Shown here piece by piece: positions 1-13,217 of a stretch of 64,000 nt of DNA. Source of the stretch: Stenogyne calaminthoides (taxonomy: Eukaryota; Streptophyta; Magnoliopsida; Lamiales; Lamiaceae). Position numbers and translations under genes: made by a program. Numbering within the stretch: position 1 is the first letter of the stretch; each line of letters starts with the position of its first letter. A model generated the notes under the pieces. The model did no database searches. It saw nothing but the letters and a program-made list of their open reading frames with translations, and was not told where the DNA came from. The stretch is taken from assembly GCA_037126765.1 (NCBI GenBank), contig JBBCBC010000008.1, positions 1 through 64,000 of the forward strand, read 5' to 3'.

Positions 1-25
1 AGTTATAAAATAATCTGTTTCGCAG

Positions 26-3000
26 GTTTCTGGGGAACTGTCTGCGGCTTCACCTGGGCGCCTTTCAATGGCATCACCTCCTCCTGGAGGTGTTGGAAAA
101 CGTAAAAAATTTCTTCATTACAATTGATTTTACCCAATAACATTATTTCTCTTGTTGAATCTCTCCTGTTCTATGACTAAATAAATAATCTTCTATTTGC
201 AGCTAGAATTGTGGATCCAGTAAGGGAGTTTGGATCCCCAGGCTTCGGCAATGTCGCATGGAAAGAAAGAGTAGATGGCTGGAAGATGAAGCAGGAAAAA
301 CCTGTTATACCAATGACTACTAGCCATCCTCCTTCTGAAAGAGGAGTGGGAGATATTGATGCGACCACAGATATTCTTGTGGATGACTCTCTACTGTGAG
401 TTCATAATTTTATGTTCAGAAGTTTTTTTTTATGTATATAGGGTGCCTTTGAGCAAAACTTTGATAATATTGTTAAAGTACATAGAACACCATATCCTGT
501 TCTCATATGGCTGCAAGAATCTCACGTAAGTGGCTACTTAACATCTGCTTATTTTTTTGCAGGAATGATGAAGCCAGACAGCCCCTATCAAGGAAGGTCT
601 CTGTTTCTTCATCCAGGATAAACCCATACAGGATGGTTATTGTGTTGCGGCTGGTGATTCTCTGTATTTTCCTACACTATCGATTAACGAATCCTGTACC
701 CAATGCATATGCATTATGGTTGATTTCTGTGATTTGTGAGATTTGGTTTGCTATATCGTGGATCCTGGATCAGTTCCCAAAATGGCTTCCCGTAAACCGT
801 GAAACTTATTTGGACAGGCTTTCTCTTAGGTGAGGAAACTCTCTGTATATGTATGTCTACATATTTGCCCTGCCTTTACATTTTGTGATGTTGAACTCTT
901 GTGCTTATGATAGGTGGATTATACAGTACCTTAGTTTAGCTTTGATCATTATCTGTGAACTTTCTTGTTTTACCCTTTTAAATTATCATGACCCCTTTGC
1001 TTTTCCTCCTGGCTCCTGTGTTTCTCTTTCTGGTTTTATGTTGATGTGAAAATTCCTTTTCCACTCTAATTTTGTAAACTTCATGAATTATTCACAACAG
1101 ATATGATCGTGAAGGAGAGCCATCACAGTTAGCTGCTGTTGACATATTTGTCAGTACTGTTGATCCTCTTAAGGAACCTCCTCTTGTCACAGCTAATACT
1201 GTTTTATCCATTCTTGCGGTAGACTATCCAGTGGACAAGGTCTCATGCTATGTTTCTGATGATGGTGCTGCCATGTTGTCGTTTGAAGCTCTATCGGAAA
1301 CATCTGAATTTGCAAGGAAATGGGTTCCTTTCACCAAAAAGTACAATATTGAGCCGCGTGCCCCTGAATGGTACTTCTCCCAGAAGATCGACTACTTAAA
1401 AGATAAAGTTCAGCCATCTTTTGTAAAAGACCGTAGGGCTATGAAGGTGAGAATTATTCTATGACCAGATTGGCTCTTCACACTTAGTTAAGTATCTTAT
1501 GCTTGTTCTCCTGTTTTCCTGTAGAGGGAATATGAAGAATTCAAAATTCGTATCAATGCACTTGTATCCAAGGCCCAAAAAGTTCCTGAAGAAGGTTGGA
1601 TCATGCAAGATGGTACACCATGGCCTGGAAATAATACAAGGGATCACCCTGGAATGATCCAGGTGAGCTTACTTTCAGATAACATGTAAAGTGGCACTTT
1701 TCCGTAATAGTTCGTTACAATTCCTAGAGTTCTTCACCGAAACATATGTAATCCATACTTTCTTGCTTGCAGGTTTTCCTGGGCCAAAGTGGAGGCCTTG
1801 ACAGTGAGGGTAATGAGCTGCCACGATTAGTATATGTTTCTCGTGAGAAGCGTCCAGGTTTCCAGCATCACAAGAAAGCTGGTGCTATGAATGCACTGGT
1901 AAGTGGTCAAATGGTGTAAATTTTACATTTTTCATATCCTGCCGCAGTTTGACAACTCACATGCTGTGCTTGCAGGTTCGCGTGTCAGCTGTTCTTACCA
2001 ATGGACCTTTCTTGTTGAATCTTGACTGTGATCACTACATAAATAACAGCAAGGCCTTGCGTGAAGCAATGTGCTTTCTGATGGACCCAAATCTTGGGAA
2101 ATATGTCTGCTATGTTCAATTTCCACAGAGATTTGATGGTATAGATAAGAGTGATCGATATGCCAACAGAAACACTGTTTTCTTTGATGTGAGTTCATCA
2201 TCATTGGTTTATCTTGCAGTGGATCTTTGCAATTTGATCACAGAAGAAATTTGTGATATACTTTTTTTTCTGTGGTGTCTACATAGATTAATTTGAACTG
2301 TTCCCTTTTATACTTGCCAGATTAACTTGAGAGGTTTAGATGGCATTCAAGGCCCTGTATACGTGGGCACTGGATGTGTTTTCAACAGAACAGCTTTGTA
2401 TGGTTATGAGCCCCCTCACAAACCTAAGAATAAAAAAACTGGAAAGCTATCATCCTGTTTTGGTAGATCAAGTAAGAAAAGTTCCAAATCAAGTAAGAAA
2501 GGGTCGGATAAAAAGAAATCTAGCAAGCATGTTGATCCGACTGTTCCTATATTCAGCTTGGAGGATATAGAGGAGGGCGTTGAAGGTATGCATTAACCTT
2601 AAAACTAGCAACTCTAATTATCCATCAACTCTCAACCTGATATGTAGTAGCTGCTTTGATGAGAGGATTTTATATGAGCATGATATTTTTATTCTTGTTT
2701 TTTTAAATTCTGATTCCTGAAATGTATTGCTATAAATATTCCAACTTCCTGTTTCTGCATTAGATAAACATCCTTATTTCAAGTTATGCATAATTTATTG
2801 TGCTTGGTTCGCATATTTTTCTTTGTCTACTGAGTTCTCTCAGTCTTACAAGGAGACTTTAGTTGCTTGCAGGAAAAAAAAAAGAAAGAACAGTTCTGTG
2901 TCTAAACCTATTTGCTTCATGCCTTGGTTATGTTGCTAATTCACCCCTTGATAATTTATTAAGGTGCTGGATTTGATGATGAGAAGTCATTGCTTATGTC

Positions 3001-5399
3001 CCAAATGAGCCTGGAGAAAAGGTTTGGACAGTCGGCTGTTTTTGTTGCATCCACCCTGATGGAGAATGGTGGTGTTCCTCAGTCTGCCACACCAGAAAAT
3101 CTTCTGAAAGAGGCTATTCATGTCATTAGTTGTGGATATGAAGATAAGACAGAATGGGGAAGTGAGGTAAGCTGCTTATACTCCATTTGGAGTTCTATGT
3201 GGCACTCACGCACTGTTATTCTCTGATCTGTTACTAATGCCTTCGAATAGTAACATGTCTAAATAAAGGATTGTATTCTGATATCTTTGGCTTAGATCTA
3301 ACATTTATTTAACCTCTCGTCTTAACTCTTACTGATTGATTCTACTAAAGTGCTGAAGATTTCAAACATTTTATTGACATTCTCTGTAAAACTAAGTCCT
3401 TGACATATTACTGGGATTGCATTCTAAAGATTCCGACTTTTTATTGACATTCTCTGTAAAAGGGAGTCCTTGACATATTACTGGGAAATCGTATTGCATT
3501 TTTGTTCATTAAGAGTGAAGATGTGATAAAATGTTGGTAGTAGTCTTTGGCAATTCCGACGGTTGACATGTAGAAATGGAAGTTCCCATCAAAACTTTTG
3601 CTTCATTCCTTGAGGCAGTTGACTTTATGCTCACCTTCTTTCTGCCCTTCCCTTCAGAAGCTTTTCCTCTTCTTTTGGGCCCTGGGAACTGTTTCTATTG
3701 CAGTCTGTATATTCTTGGTGTATAGTCTCAGTTGAGTTCTATAATAAATTTTCAAAATCATTGAATATATATAGTTTTTCATTCTTCTTTTTCATTTCCT
3801 TGTTTAGTTTTAAATTCGAAGGACATACATTTGCTTGGGAAGAACAATTTAGAATAGTTATTTTATTGCATTTACATTCAAATTATATGCCAATCAATGT
3901 TATTTTTGCTGATGTTTCCTTTCCTGTCTTTCACATGCTTGCACCTATGAATGTCAAATCGGATCCATACAATAACTTTAATAAACTCGTGTTCCTTGCT
4001 TATATGCAGATCGGATGGATTTATGGTTCTGTGACAGAAGATATTCTTACAGGATTTAAGATGCATGCTCGTGGCTGGCGTTCAATTTACTGTATGCCTC
4101 CAAGAGCAGCGTTCAAGGGATCAGCTCCAATTAATCTTTCTGATCGATTGAATCAGGTGCTTCGATGGGCCTTGGGATCCGTGGAGATTCTGTTTAGCAG
4201 GCATTGTCCAATATGGTATGGCTATAACGGGAGGCTTAAATGGCTAGAGAGATTTGCGTATGTCAACACCACAATTTACCCAATCACCTCCATTCCTCTC
4301 CTACTTTACTGCACTCTGCCAGCTGTCTGCTTGCTTACTGGCAAATTCATTATCCCACAGGTATATTTTTTCCCCTAAATTCAACGTATTTTACTGAAAT
4401 CCTGGTAAACACAGGATTGGACCCCCTATCCACTTGGGCACAGCTTAAGGCACCTTCCACTGCTGATTTGGCGCACCACCATGGGGTGTTCTTTATGATC
4501 ATCACGATTTGGAATAGACTTCCTTGCTCCACATCAGCAGTAGGAGTAACAGTTGGGTGCATCACTTCCACTGTGCAACTGGTGCACAACTATATATTGT
4601 TCATTGTTCAGTAAAAACGATTAATACTGACCAACTGACACCTTTTAGTAAAACAACTAATACCATTTTAAAGTGCACTAGAATTGCACAGTGCAAATGA
4701 TGCATAGAGGTATTTGCACAGCAGTAGACACATTAAGCTGTGCCACAAAGAATACGAAATAATTTTCCTTTAAAAAAAAAACATATTTAAAACTATATAT
4801 GTTGTGTATTGCAGATCAGTAACCTTGCTAGTATCTGGTTTCTATCCCTCTTTCTCTCCATCTTTGCTACTGGTATACTGGAGATGAGGTGGAGTGGTGT
4901 CGGAATAGATGAATGGTGGAGGAACGAGCAGTTCTGGGTCATTGGAGGTGTCTCGGCTCATCTCTTTGCTGTCTTCCAAGGGTTGCTCAAAGTCCTCGCC
5001 GGAATTGATACCAACTTCACCGTCACGTCCAAGGCCGGAGATGAAGATGGAGATTTCACCGAGCTTTACATGTTCAAATGGACAACTCTTCTAATTCCTC
5101 CTACCACTCTCCTCATTGTAAACTTGGTGGGTGTTGTAGCCGGAATTTCCTATGCTATCAACAGTGGCTACCAATCGTGGGGCCCATTGTTCGGTAAATT
5201 ATTCTTCGCTTTCTGGGTGATTGTACATCTCTACCCTTTCCTCAAAGGTCTTATGGGTCGACAGAACCGAACTCCCACTATCGTAGTCGTGTGGTCCATT
5301 CTTCTAGCCTCGATCTTCTCGTTGTTATGGGTACGCATTGACCCATTCACCACTAGAGTCACTGGCCCAGATGTCGAACTATGTGGAATTAACTGCTAG
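26..5399 (+). CDS. CESA3: Cellulose synthase catalytic subunit, CESA3 type (5' part outside window)
   Basis: Makes beta-1,4-glucan from UDP-glucose in plasma-membrane rosettes; CESA3 isoforms serve the primary wall. Exons: 26-101, 203-395, 563-829, 1101-1446, 1525-1662, 1773-1898, 1976-2188, 2321-2585, 2964-3166, 4010-4360, 4815-5399. The N-terminal RING finger and first exons lie left of the window. Seen in order: two membrane helices (exons at 563-829), the first catalytic Asp in SDDGAA, DCD in NLDCDHYIN, a Lys/Ser-rich class-specific region (KKSSKSSKKGSDKKK), TED in SVTEDILTG, QVLRW, then the C-terminal helices. The protein ends GPDVELCGINC; the CGINC tail is typical of CESA3 rather than CESA1. 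All catalytic motifs are intact. The 843-bp intron at 3167-4009 holds a tandem duplication. The junction of the first two exons gives GVGKP-RIVDP, which seems to lack a short hydrophilic linker usual in this isoform. Confidence 0.95.
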
Positions 5400-6461
5400 T
5401 TTGGACAACCTTTTAGTCTTTCGAGTACACGAAAAAGCTGTGTGATAATTGTATGTTCTAACCCTTCTCATCTTGAGTGTGTATTTTTTGTCCTTGTGAA
5501 GTTCACTTTTGTGTAGAAAGATAAGAGAATTATTTATACCTTTTTCTTATAATTATCATAAGATTAGTTGATAAGTTACTTTATCTATTGCAAGTTGTGC
5601 TCTTATGCATTAAATTCATTCGTTGTACATTAGGCCACACCGATTTTGTTGTCTCATCAGGATATTGTATTTCAATGCTTTAAATTTTCACTATGTGAAT
5701 GTTTGTGATGCCATTTAATACACGTGCAGTTTCGAGCATATGATCTTGTGTCCATGGTTATTGCTTTCGTATTTTCTGCAGTCTATTATTTTGTTCTTTT
5801 CTCTTACAAATGTTGTCCTATCAGTCCATGACTTCTGTTAGGTAATCTCATTATTCAAGGAACTTGATATGTTTCTGTTACATACGCTAGTTGCAATTTT
5901 AGTTCAATTTGTATGGTATAAACAAACAGAGAAGCAACATTTTGTTTAATTATATGGGTTTTACTGCTGCTGTAACTGTAAAAGTATTCTACCGCTGAAT
6001 CCTCGTATCTTCTCTTTATTCTAAAAGCAACAAGATTCTACCTGGTTTATTCAAGACTAAGAATCTATTTACTTAGATGCCTAAAAAAGAAAAGTCACAG
6101 TTGGAACATGTGGCCCATTCCATTATGAGATGTGATAAAACAAGGAAGTATTGATGCTGTGTAAATTTTGGGACCTCAAAATATAAAAAAGAAAAGAACA
6201 CTAAATAAAATTTACATACATAAATCACCAAAATAACTCAAAATCAAGACAGATTCTGCTCCAAGATCTAACTTTTCAACGTATACGACTGTTCTTGCAA
6301 CAAATTGGTGGTGATCCTTGCTTTGTGCTTCTGCTCTTCTTAAGAAAATAAATTATCAATCTTTCCTTTTCTTTTCTTTTTGCAGTGTTCATCTGTAATC
6401 AGCAACAGCAATTTGATTTGCTCCAAGATTTGTGGTGTTTTCTGTTTTCAGATTAATTGTC
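5400..6461. other. CESA3 3' flank and spacer
   Basis: AT-rich, about 1.06 kb, with no recognisable gene. The first part is presumably the CESA3 3' untranslated region. The stretch just before 6462 (T/C-rich, 6360-6460) probably holds the promoter-proximal and leader sequence of the RbcX gene. Confidence 0.5.
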
Positions 6462-7551
6462 ATGGCAAGTGCTGCATCATTGAAATCTTTTCCTGAATGC
6501 TTTTCATCATGCCCATGTTTATCCATATCTTCAAGTAGCAGCTTGATCATCAAGGGAAACGGCGTCTCAAGTTTTCAAAAAAATGCTGGCAAGAGAGTGC
6601 AATTGAAAATGGTGGATTTGAGCACTTCTTTTCTGGATTCATCGCGGTTTTCTGCAAAAATGATCTCATATATCACCGGAAATGGTTGTTCAAGAAAGAG
6701 ACAGAGGCTCATTGTTGTTGGTGAATTGGGAGGGCAGTATGATGACACCTTCAATGATGTTAAAGCTGTGAGTTAGTCCATCTCTTTTTCTTAACTGCCA
6801 TTAGGCTCCAAAAGGATAATTTATGTCAATTTTACTCTTAATCTAAATCAGAATATTTGCTCAATTGCATAGATACTCCAATATGATTTAGGTGGTAAAA
6901 ATCCTAAAAGTGATGTACTAATTGCAGGAACTGATCAACTACTTCACATTTAAAGCAGTAAGAACAGTTCTTGAACAGCTCTATGAAATGAATCCACCAC
7001 AATACAAATGGTTCAATAAGTAAGCAAACAACCATTGCCCTTAATTTCCATTTATTTGAGCCTATCTTCTTTTGTTGCGGTAAATCATTAGTCTTGTGCA
7101 AATTGACAGCTTTTGTGCAGAAAATGTACCAAGCAACGCCAAACGCTTCCTTCAGATTCTTGTTAAGGTAATATACATCACTAAACTCATGCATACACAT
7201 TAATTCCTGCAACAAAAAATGATCATTTTGCTACATTTCTTGCATCTTCTTTTTTTTTTCAGGAAAGACGGGAACTTGCTGAGAGGGTGATGATAACGCG
7301 CCTCACCCTATACGGCAGATGGATTAAGGTATCCATTTTTCACGAGCGAAAGAATTTCATCTCATTTAAAAGTTCGAACTTGTAAAAAGCCGTAAAATTA
7401 ATTCATTTACATTGTTACGCAGAAATGTGATCATGGTGAAATATACAATGAAATCTCAGATGAGAATTTAAAGTTGATGAGGGAGAGGCTTCTTGAAACC
7501 ATCCAATGGCCGTTGGATGAAAACACAAATTCTGATCAACAATCAGATTGA
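6462..7551 (+). CDS. RBCX2: Plastid chaperonin-like RbcX protein (Rubisco assembly chaperone)
   Basis: RbcX dimers clamp the C-terminus of the Rubisco large subunit and help assemble RbcL8 in the stroma. Five exons: 6462-6767, 6928-7019, 7110-7167, 7263-7328, 7423-7551, giving 216 residues with consistent phases. Residues 1 to about 75 are Ser/Lys-rich and poor in acidic residues, as in a chloroplast transit peptide. The fold begins near residue 90 (ELGGQYDDTFNDVK), followed by YFTFKAVRTVLEQLYEMNPP, the helix pair around ERRELAERVMITRLTLYG and WIKKCDHGEIYNEISDENL. These motifs match the plant type-II RbcX (Arabidopsis RBCX2). The ATG at 6462 was chosen because it starts the transit peptide; the frame is open upstream but without a better ATG. 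The alternative is RBCX1, which I consider less likely. Confidence 0.9.
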
Positions 7552-7924
7552 CGGCCATATTTTGATTCTGCTTAATGCTAAAAGTAAAATTCTAGTATGT
7601 GTGTATGCACTTATTTGATAGTACAAAATATAGTTATGTATATTAATTATTTAAATCTTATTATCCCTGTTTCTGAAAATTATTTGTTGCAAGTGACTGG
7701 ATTCAATTGTATACTTGCCCAGATTCTTGAGAATACACGTGACGTTTTTTCATATTATGGTCTTGATCGTTAGTTGCATGTCCATGGACCATGGTATTAA
7801 TTTATATGTTATAATTGATGATGCACGAATATAAAATCCAAAGTAATTTTCTTGTACATCATTTCAGTTTGACAGTGTAATTTTACATTTTCCTTTTATC
7901 GGAAAATTTTGGACATAATTAATA

Positions 7925-8161
7925 CTCCCTCCCTTCATCCTAAATTTATTTACCCCTTTATTTTTTACATAAATTTTAATATAAAAATTATTTATTAATA
8001 TTTAAAATAATAAAATATTTTTTATTAAGAATATTATAGTCATTTACTTTATTACAAAAATAGATAAATTCTTTTGTAAAAGTAATTGCATAAGATGTAA
8101 CTATGAGATATTGTGACAGACCGTTTTAAAAAAGTGGTAAATAAATTTGGGATGAAGGGAG
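7925..8161. mobile_element. Stowaway-like MITE, 237 bp
   Basis: The ends are CTCCCTCCCTTCATCC and its complement GGGATGAAGGGAG, and the inverted match extends about 30 bp inward. A TA dinucleotide flanks each side (7923-7924 and 8162-8163), the target duplication of Tc1/mariner-type MITEs. No coding sequence. Confidence 0.85.
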
Positions 8162-9066
8162 TAGGAGTATTATTTTTTATTAAAGACAATCAGAATTAAT
8201 AAAACAACTAATATTATATAAAAATATTTTTTATTGTTTTATTTAAATAATAATAATAAAATAATAAAGAGGAATAGTAGTTTTGGATGTTGAGACAGAG
8301 ATTAAAGAAATGTGGAGCAATAAATGAAATAGTGAGTGATATTTTTTATAATATTATGTAAAAAATGAGAATAAAAATTATGAATACTAAAATTATTTTT
8401 TTAATTTATGAAATTTGAAAATTAACGGATAGAAAAGGAAGTGGGAATTTACCGGGCGGACGGAGAGTATTTAAGTGCGTGCACAAAAGGTAAATAATAG
8501 TTACTCCAATGATTTTTATTTTTATTTTTTTGACCGGAGATGCACCAATAAATTAATACTTACACATTGTTATCTTCTTAGTAAAATCACAAATATTGTT
8601 TTTAATTGGACTTTAAAATTGAAATGTACGCCATAACTCATGCATGTACAAAAACTTTTGTCCATTAATCTTAAATGGTGTGTACAAATTTGTGTGAAAA
8701 TGTTGATTTAAAGTCAAAGTACCAGTGTTATGTGGAGACGTGGCATTAAATTGCATGGGAGTGTACACGTGTCAAATAAAGACTTAATACCCCAAACACT
8801 AAATTTATTAAATAAACTCTCACCGACTTCACCAATGAATCAATAGCACCCCAGTTCAATTACATTAGTATTTTAATAAACCTTATCCCATACCATATTA
8901 CATATATCAATAAAATCTTATCCCTGTATGCAACTGCATATATATCTCCAATCAAGTTTGTAATTATATGTAATGTGATTATATATAACTTGCTTTTGTA
9001 CATTTCCAACAAAACATAGAGTTGCTTTCATCCACTTATTGTGTATGTTAGCTTTGAGAAAAAATC
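8162..9066. other. AT-rich spacer with a second Stowaway-type end
   Basis: No gene seen. Around 8450-8469 the sequence GGGCGGACGGAGAGTA looks like the right end of another Stowaway-type MITE whose left end is lost or shared with the neighbouring element. The last 300 bp is presumably the promoter of the gene starting at 9067; ACGTGTC at 8767 is an ABRE-like G-box core (inference). Confidence 0.4.
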
Positions 9067-10203
9067 ATGTCGGCCTTAGAAGAACCTATGCTTTCCAGAA
9101 TCAATCGACTTGATAACATTGTAATTTTCTAAATACTTTGTTTCTCCATTCTCTGTTTATTTTGTATCAATCTTTTTTCTATTATTTAGATTTTTGGTTT
9201 TTTAAAAGATTTTATGTTTGGTACCGTTGTTTATTATAGTGTGCAGTTGAAATTTAGGATATGATCAGCTGAAACAAGTGATGGACTAATTGGAGGCTTG
9301 TATGATTAATTTATATATCTTTAATTGAATGATAATTTTTGAAGAAGTCAGTTATAGGATTATTATTATTTGATTGATTGCATAACTTAACATATATGAT
9401 CAATATGTATTGATGTTTAATTTGAGTTTGCAAAAAGTATTTTACTTAAATCATAGTATTTTAGATGCTATGTTGATGAATATGTACTATACTAAAGAGA
9501 TTTTTAGTTCCAAAATGGAGTCTTTTACATGTCCAAATTGACTTAATTAATATTTCTTCAGTTGAGGCAATTGGAAGATTTGCGAGGCGACCACCACTCT
9601 CCAAAGAGCTCATATGCATCCACCACCTCTAGTGGGGCCCTAACTAGCGACGGCCGGCCATCGTTCGCCACCGATATCTCGCCGGAAAACCTAGAGAAGC
9701 ACTGCCGGCCGGTGAGTGAGGTGTTGATGGAAGTCGAACAAAAGGGCACACTAATTGAACGATTAGTTCACGCTCAAGATAGAATCTTGAAGGTAATTAA
9801 TTTTATTTAAATAATTAGGACCTTTTTTCTTTAAGCTACATCATATTTTTAAATCATACAACTTTTTTACCTTAAATTATACACTTATTTACACGAAATT
9901 ATACACTTATTTACACGAAAAAAGTGACAAGTTGCACGTTGCAGTGTAAACAAGTTATCTGCACTAGGACACCTATTTCTTTTTAAAGGTAAATAATTAG
10001 GAGGTTTAATTGTATGCAATTGCAATTGCAATTGCAATTTGCAGCTGTGTTTGCAGTTGGAAGAGGAATTTGAGAGTGAGGGGAGCAAAGAATCATCAGA
10101 CAAGAATTCGAATTCGCATTCCCCTAAGAAACGTTTGAAGCAATTTGTGAAATCGTGTGTACATCCACTCAAATCCAAGCACAAAACACAATTAGCTAAT
10201 TAG
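9067..10203 (+). CDS. Small conserved plant protein of unknown function (147 aa)
   Basis: Three exons: 9067-9120, 9562-9792, 10045-10203; phases agree and the total is 147 codons. The N-terminus MSALEEPMLSRINRLDNI continues into LRQLEDLRG, a short amphipathic segment. A Ser/Thr/Pro-rich linker (SPKSSYASTTSSG) follows, then an acidic helix-forming stretch (LEKHCRPVSEVLMEVEQKG and LIERLVHAQDRILKLC) and a basic Lys-rich tail. I recognise this layout from a family of small uncharacterised angiosperm proteins that begin MSALEEP and contain LEKHCRP (Arabidopsis At5g16110-like). No enzyme motif, signal peptide or membrane segment is visible. The alternating charged helices and Lys-rich tail allow a scaffold or nucleic-acid-binding role, but nothing shows it. 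An (ATTGCA)n run directly precedes the last 3' splice site. Confidence 0.8.
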
Positions 10204-12840
10204 AACTTTTATATATATATATATATATATAGTTTGCTTGTAATTTATTGTACTTGCTTGTTTGATTTTGTAATGTGTGCTTCGGCTATCTTTTTGACTT
10301 TCCATCACCTCGTTTTTCATTTCTCATGAGGATTGTTTTTGACGCGTATTGTTATAATAAGTATTGTTCATCAATTTTTACTACATACTTTTAATGTGTT
10401 ATGTATGTTCGATGAATTTTTTTCCCGACCAAAATTTGGTGATTTGGAGTGATGTAAGATGTCACGTTTAGTGGAAAAAAATGTGATAAAGGATGTAATG
10501 AAATAGTACGAAAAATAAATAAAATAAGAAAATAAAAAAATTGATGTTTTAAAAAAATCTGAGTTAATAGAATGCCAATATATACTTTTTTGGAATTAAA
10601 AAAAAAAAACACTCTCCCCCACCCTCTAATTCTGATGTTTATAACTTTGATAAAAATTTGTATAGACCTGGTTCATGCTATGAACTCGGTTATTTAAATA
10701 TCACTGTTACATACAAAAATTTTCACTTTTATGTATAAAAATTATCACTGTTATGAATAAAAATAATCACGGTTTAAAAATTGCTTTATATTTTTAAACA
10801 GTGATAATTTTTACACATAATAATGATGATAGATATTAAATTATTCCCACGAAATAATTTCTTTCTTTTAACTTTTGTTCTAGTCTTAAATGAATATATG
10901 CAACGTGTTATTAGACTGTGCTAATACTAATTATAAGATAAATACTGAACAAAAGAAAACAAAAGGAAAAGAAGATGTGATATTCATTTCACAATTCACA
11001 TTTGACATACATCGTTTTCTTCTCTGGTGGGGAGCATGCATGAACATGCTTTGTTTCTTCTTCAAAGGGTAAGACACTAAGACCGCATATGATGGGTTTT
11101 GTAGTGGGCCAACTCCAATTGTTCTGGCCCATTAAGAAGCCCAGTGACAGCAGCCGTAACATTTTAGTTTCACTATAAATTCTAATAAATTAATAATTAT
11201 AAATAATATGCTATAATTTTATTTTGAACATCTCTAGTAGATCTAAAACTTTGATATCAAGATATTTCACTTGTGAATTAATCAAATCAACCTAAGTCAC
11301 AATAACAAATTGAGCAATCGGAATGAACCTTTATAAACAAAAACAATCATACATAATGATGTTATAATGTTTCTGGGTAAAATTAATTAAATTATCAGTA
11401 ATATGTGAACATAAATGAAAGCTTAAATACAAGAAGTGCAAAGTACTACTTTCCAAAACCTAAACAAACGTTTTGTTATCACTATTCAATAATGGGGTGT
11501 TTGGCCAAAATAACTATATTCTTCAGCATGTGATTTGATTTAGCTTTTGGAAAAATAATAATTACTAATTCTTAATAATAGATAGTGTTTTAATAAAAAT
11601 TGCAAATAAAACATTTATTTTATCGTGTGGTAGTACTCCCATCTCTACTCTTAAAATATGTAACTTATGTAATCAATTCATCAAAAATACTTAAACTTTA
11701 TAGAAAAATTAAAGGTAATTTTAAATCTAATAAACATGTTTTGTCAGCATGATTTTGATATAGCCAATAATAGTGTCTAAAAAAATATATAAAACATTTA
11801 TTCGTAATAAATAGTAATAATTTTATTTAGACTTTAAATGATTATTATACCCAAAGATTGGCTAAAGTTACTTACAATTTTACTATGGCCAATCCATGTA
11901 TTCCTTTTATTTTGCCTGGCGCCATCAGTGGACCTGAACCCTTAATTTGAAATGATTTTGAATCCATTTCGCATCCGCGAGTCGATCAAATATGCATTTC
12001 ATAAACATTGTAAGTAGCTCCAGATTAATTTTTTTATTGCGTCCACAAAGAATAATTCTTTCTGGAATTATTTTCTCTACAAAAATCTTTTAGAATATCA
12101 TAATGTATTTTCAATTAATTGTTTTTTTGTATTGAACACAATTACCCGATTGTACAAATTAAATGTTTCAGGCGAATTAATTTAACAATAAACACCGAGA
12201 TGAAACTGAAACTTAATCATCTCATAAATAATAATACATTTATTCAGTTTACAAGATATAAAAAGTTAAAATATTAAAGAAATATGAGTGTTTTTATTAG
12301 GACATCTGAAGAGACATATATTTACTTCATGTATTAATGATAACATGATTACAGTAAAACCCTGGTATAAGAATGTTTTATATAGAAATAACTTTTTTAT
12401 AATAATAAAAATTTACGGACCAACTTGGACCCTGTTATATTTAAAAATAAACTTCAAATTGTAATAAGTTGTATATTTTTTCGGTTCCGTCTTAAAAACT
12501 TATATTTTTATATAGGAATAAATGATATTATTTATAAAAAATATATATATAACTACAATAAGTTTAAGATAATCTAAAATATTTATCCATAGTTGATACT
12601 TAAACATTTTAATTTTATGGTTGATCACTGTATCCTTCAACTTTTATGTACGTTATAATTCGTCAGATTAGTTCATACATGTATTTGTACTATCAAAATG
12701 CATGTATTTATTTAAGTCAAATTCATATTAATTAATTACACGATTTTGTTAATGGATTTACATACATGTAATATAATATCTGCTATATTGAATATTATTC
12801 TTTTTTTCTACGTATAACTCTATTTAAGAATAATCTTCAT
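10204..12840. other. AT-rich spacer, 2.6 kb, decayed repeats
   Basis: No gene recognised. It holds a (TA)n run at 10211-10231, which probably lies in the 3' untranslated region of the upstream gene. It also holds a small foldback at about 10738-10815 (AAAATTATCACTGTT against AACAGTGATAATTTT). Short reading frames here are AT-rich and lack codon structure. Confidence 0.45.
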
Positions 12841-12844
12841 ATGT

Positions 12845-13121
12845 CAAGAGTGGATAGCTCAAGTGGTTAGAACTCCACTACTTGAGACACCGAGGTCTTG
12901 GGTTTGAGACATGGAGAGGGAATATTTATTCTGTTGCGGTGGCCCCCCTCTTGTGGGGTTGCAGTTCCGGTTGCGGTGTGGTTGATGTTCAGAGTTGTAG
13001 TTTCGGGTGGTCCCTCTCTTGTGGTGGTTGCGATTTCGGTCTACAGCGAGATGAAATAATGTTGTCATGTGTCTGGTGGTAAAATGAATTATTGTAATTG
13101 ATTACCTAAAAAAAAAAAAAT
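12845..13121 (+). mobile_element. tRNA-derived SINE, family A, copy 1
   Basis: The head has a pol III A box (TAGCTCAAGTGGTTAGAA) and a B-box-like GGGTTTGAGAC. A GT-rich body follows, and the element ends in a run of about 13 A at 13109-13121. A second copy with the same head and body lies at 17312-17540, which supports a dispersed family. I found no clear target-site duplication, so both borders are approximate. Confidence 0.7.
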
Positions 13122-13217
13122 CTCCCTATAATAACAATTTTTTTCAGTCCCGATAATATGATTGTATGGAGTTTTTACTTAGTTGGGGATCTTCTACTGT
13201 CAGGAACGGCTTCGCCC

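Noticed and set aside
3698..4009. Upstream extension of the CESA3 exon frame
   Set aside because: The T-rich frame before 4010 is intron; the exon begins at TATATGCAG|ATCGG, and the protein joins correctly to SEIGWIYGS.
12855..12910. tRNA gene
   Set aside because: The A and B boxes are there, but no acceptor-stem pairing or proper anticodon arm; the long GT-rich body and A tail make it a SINE.
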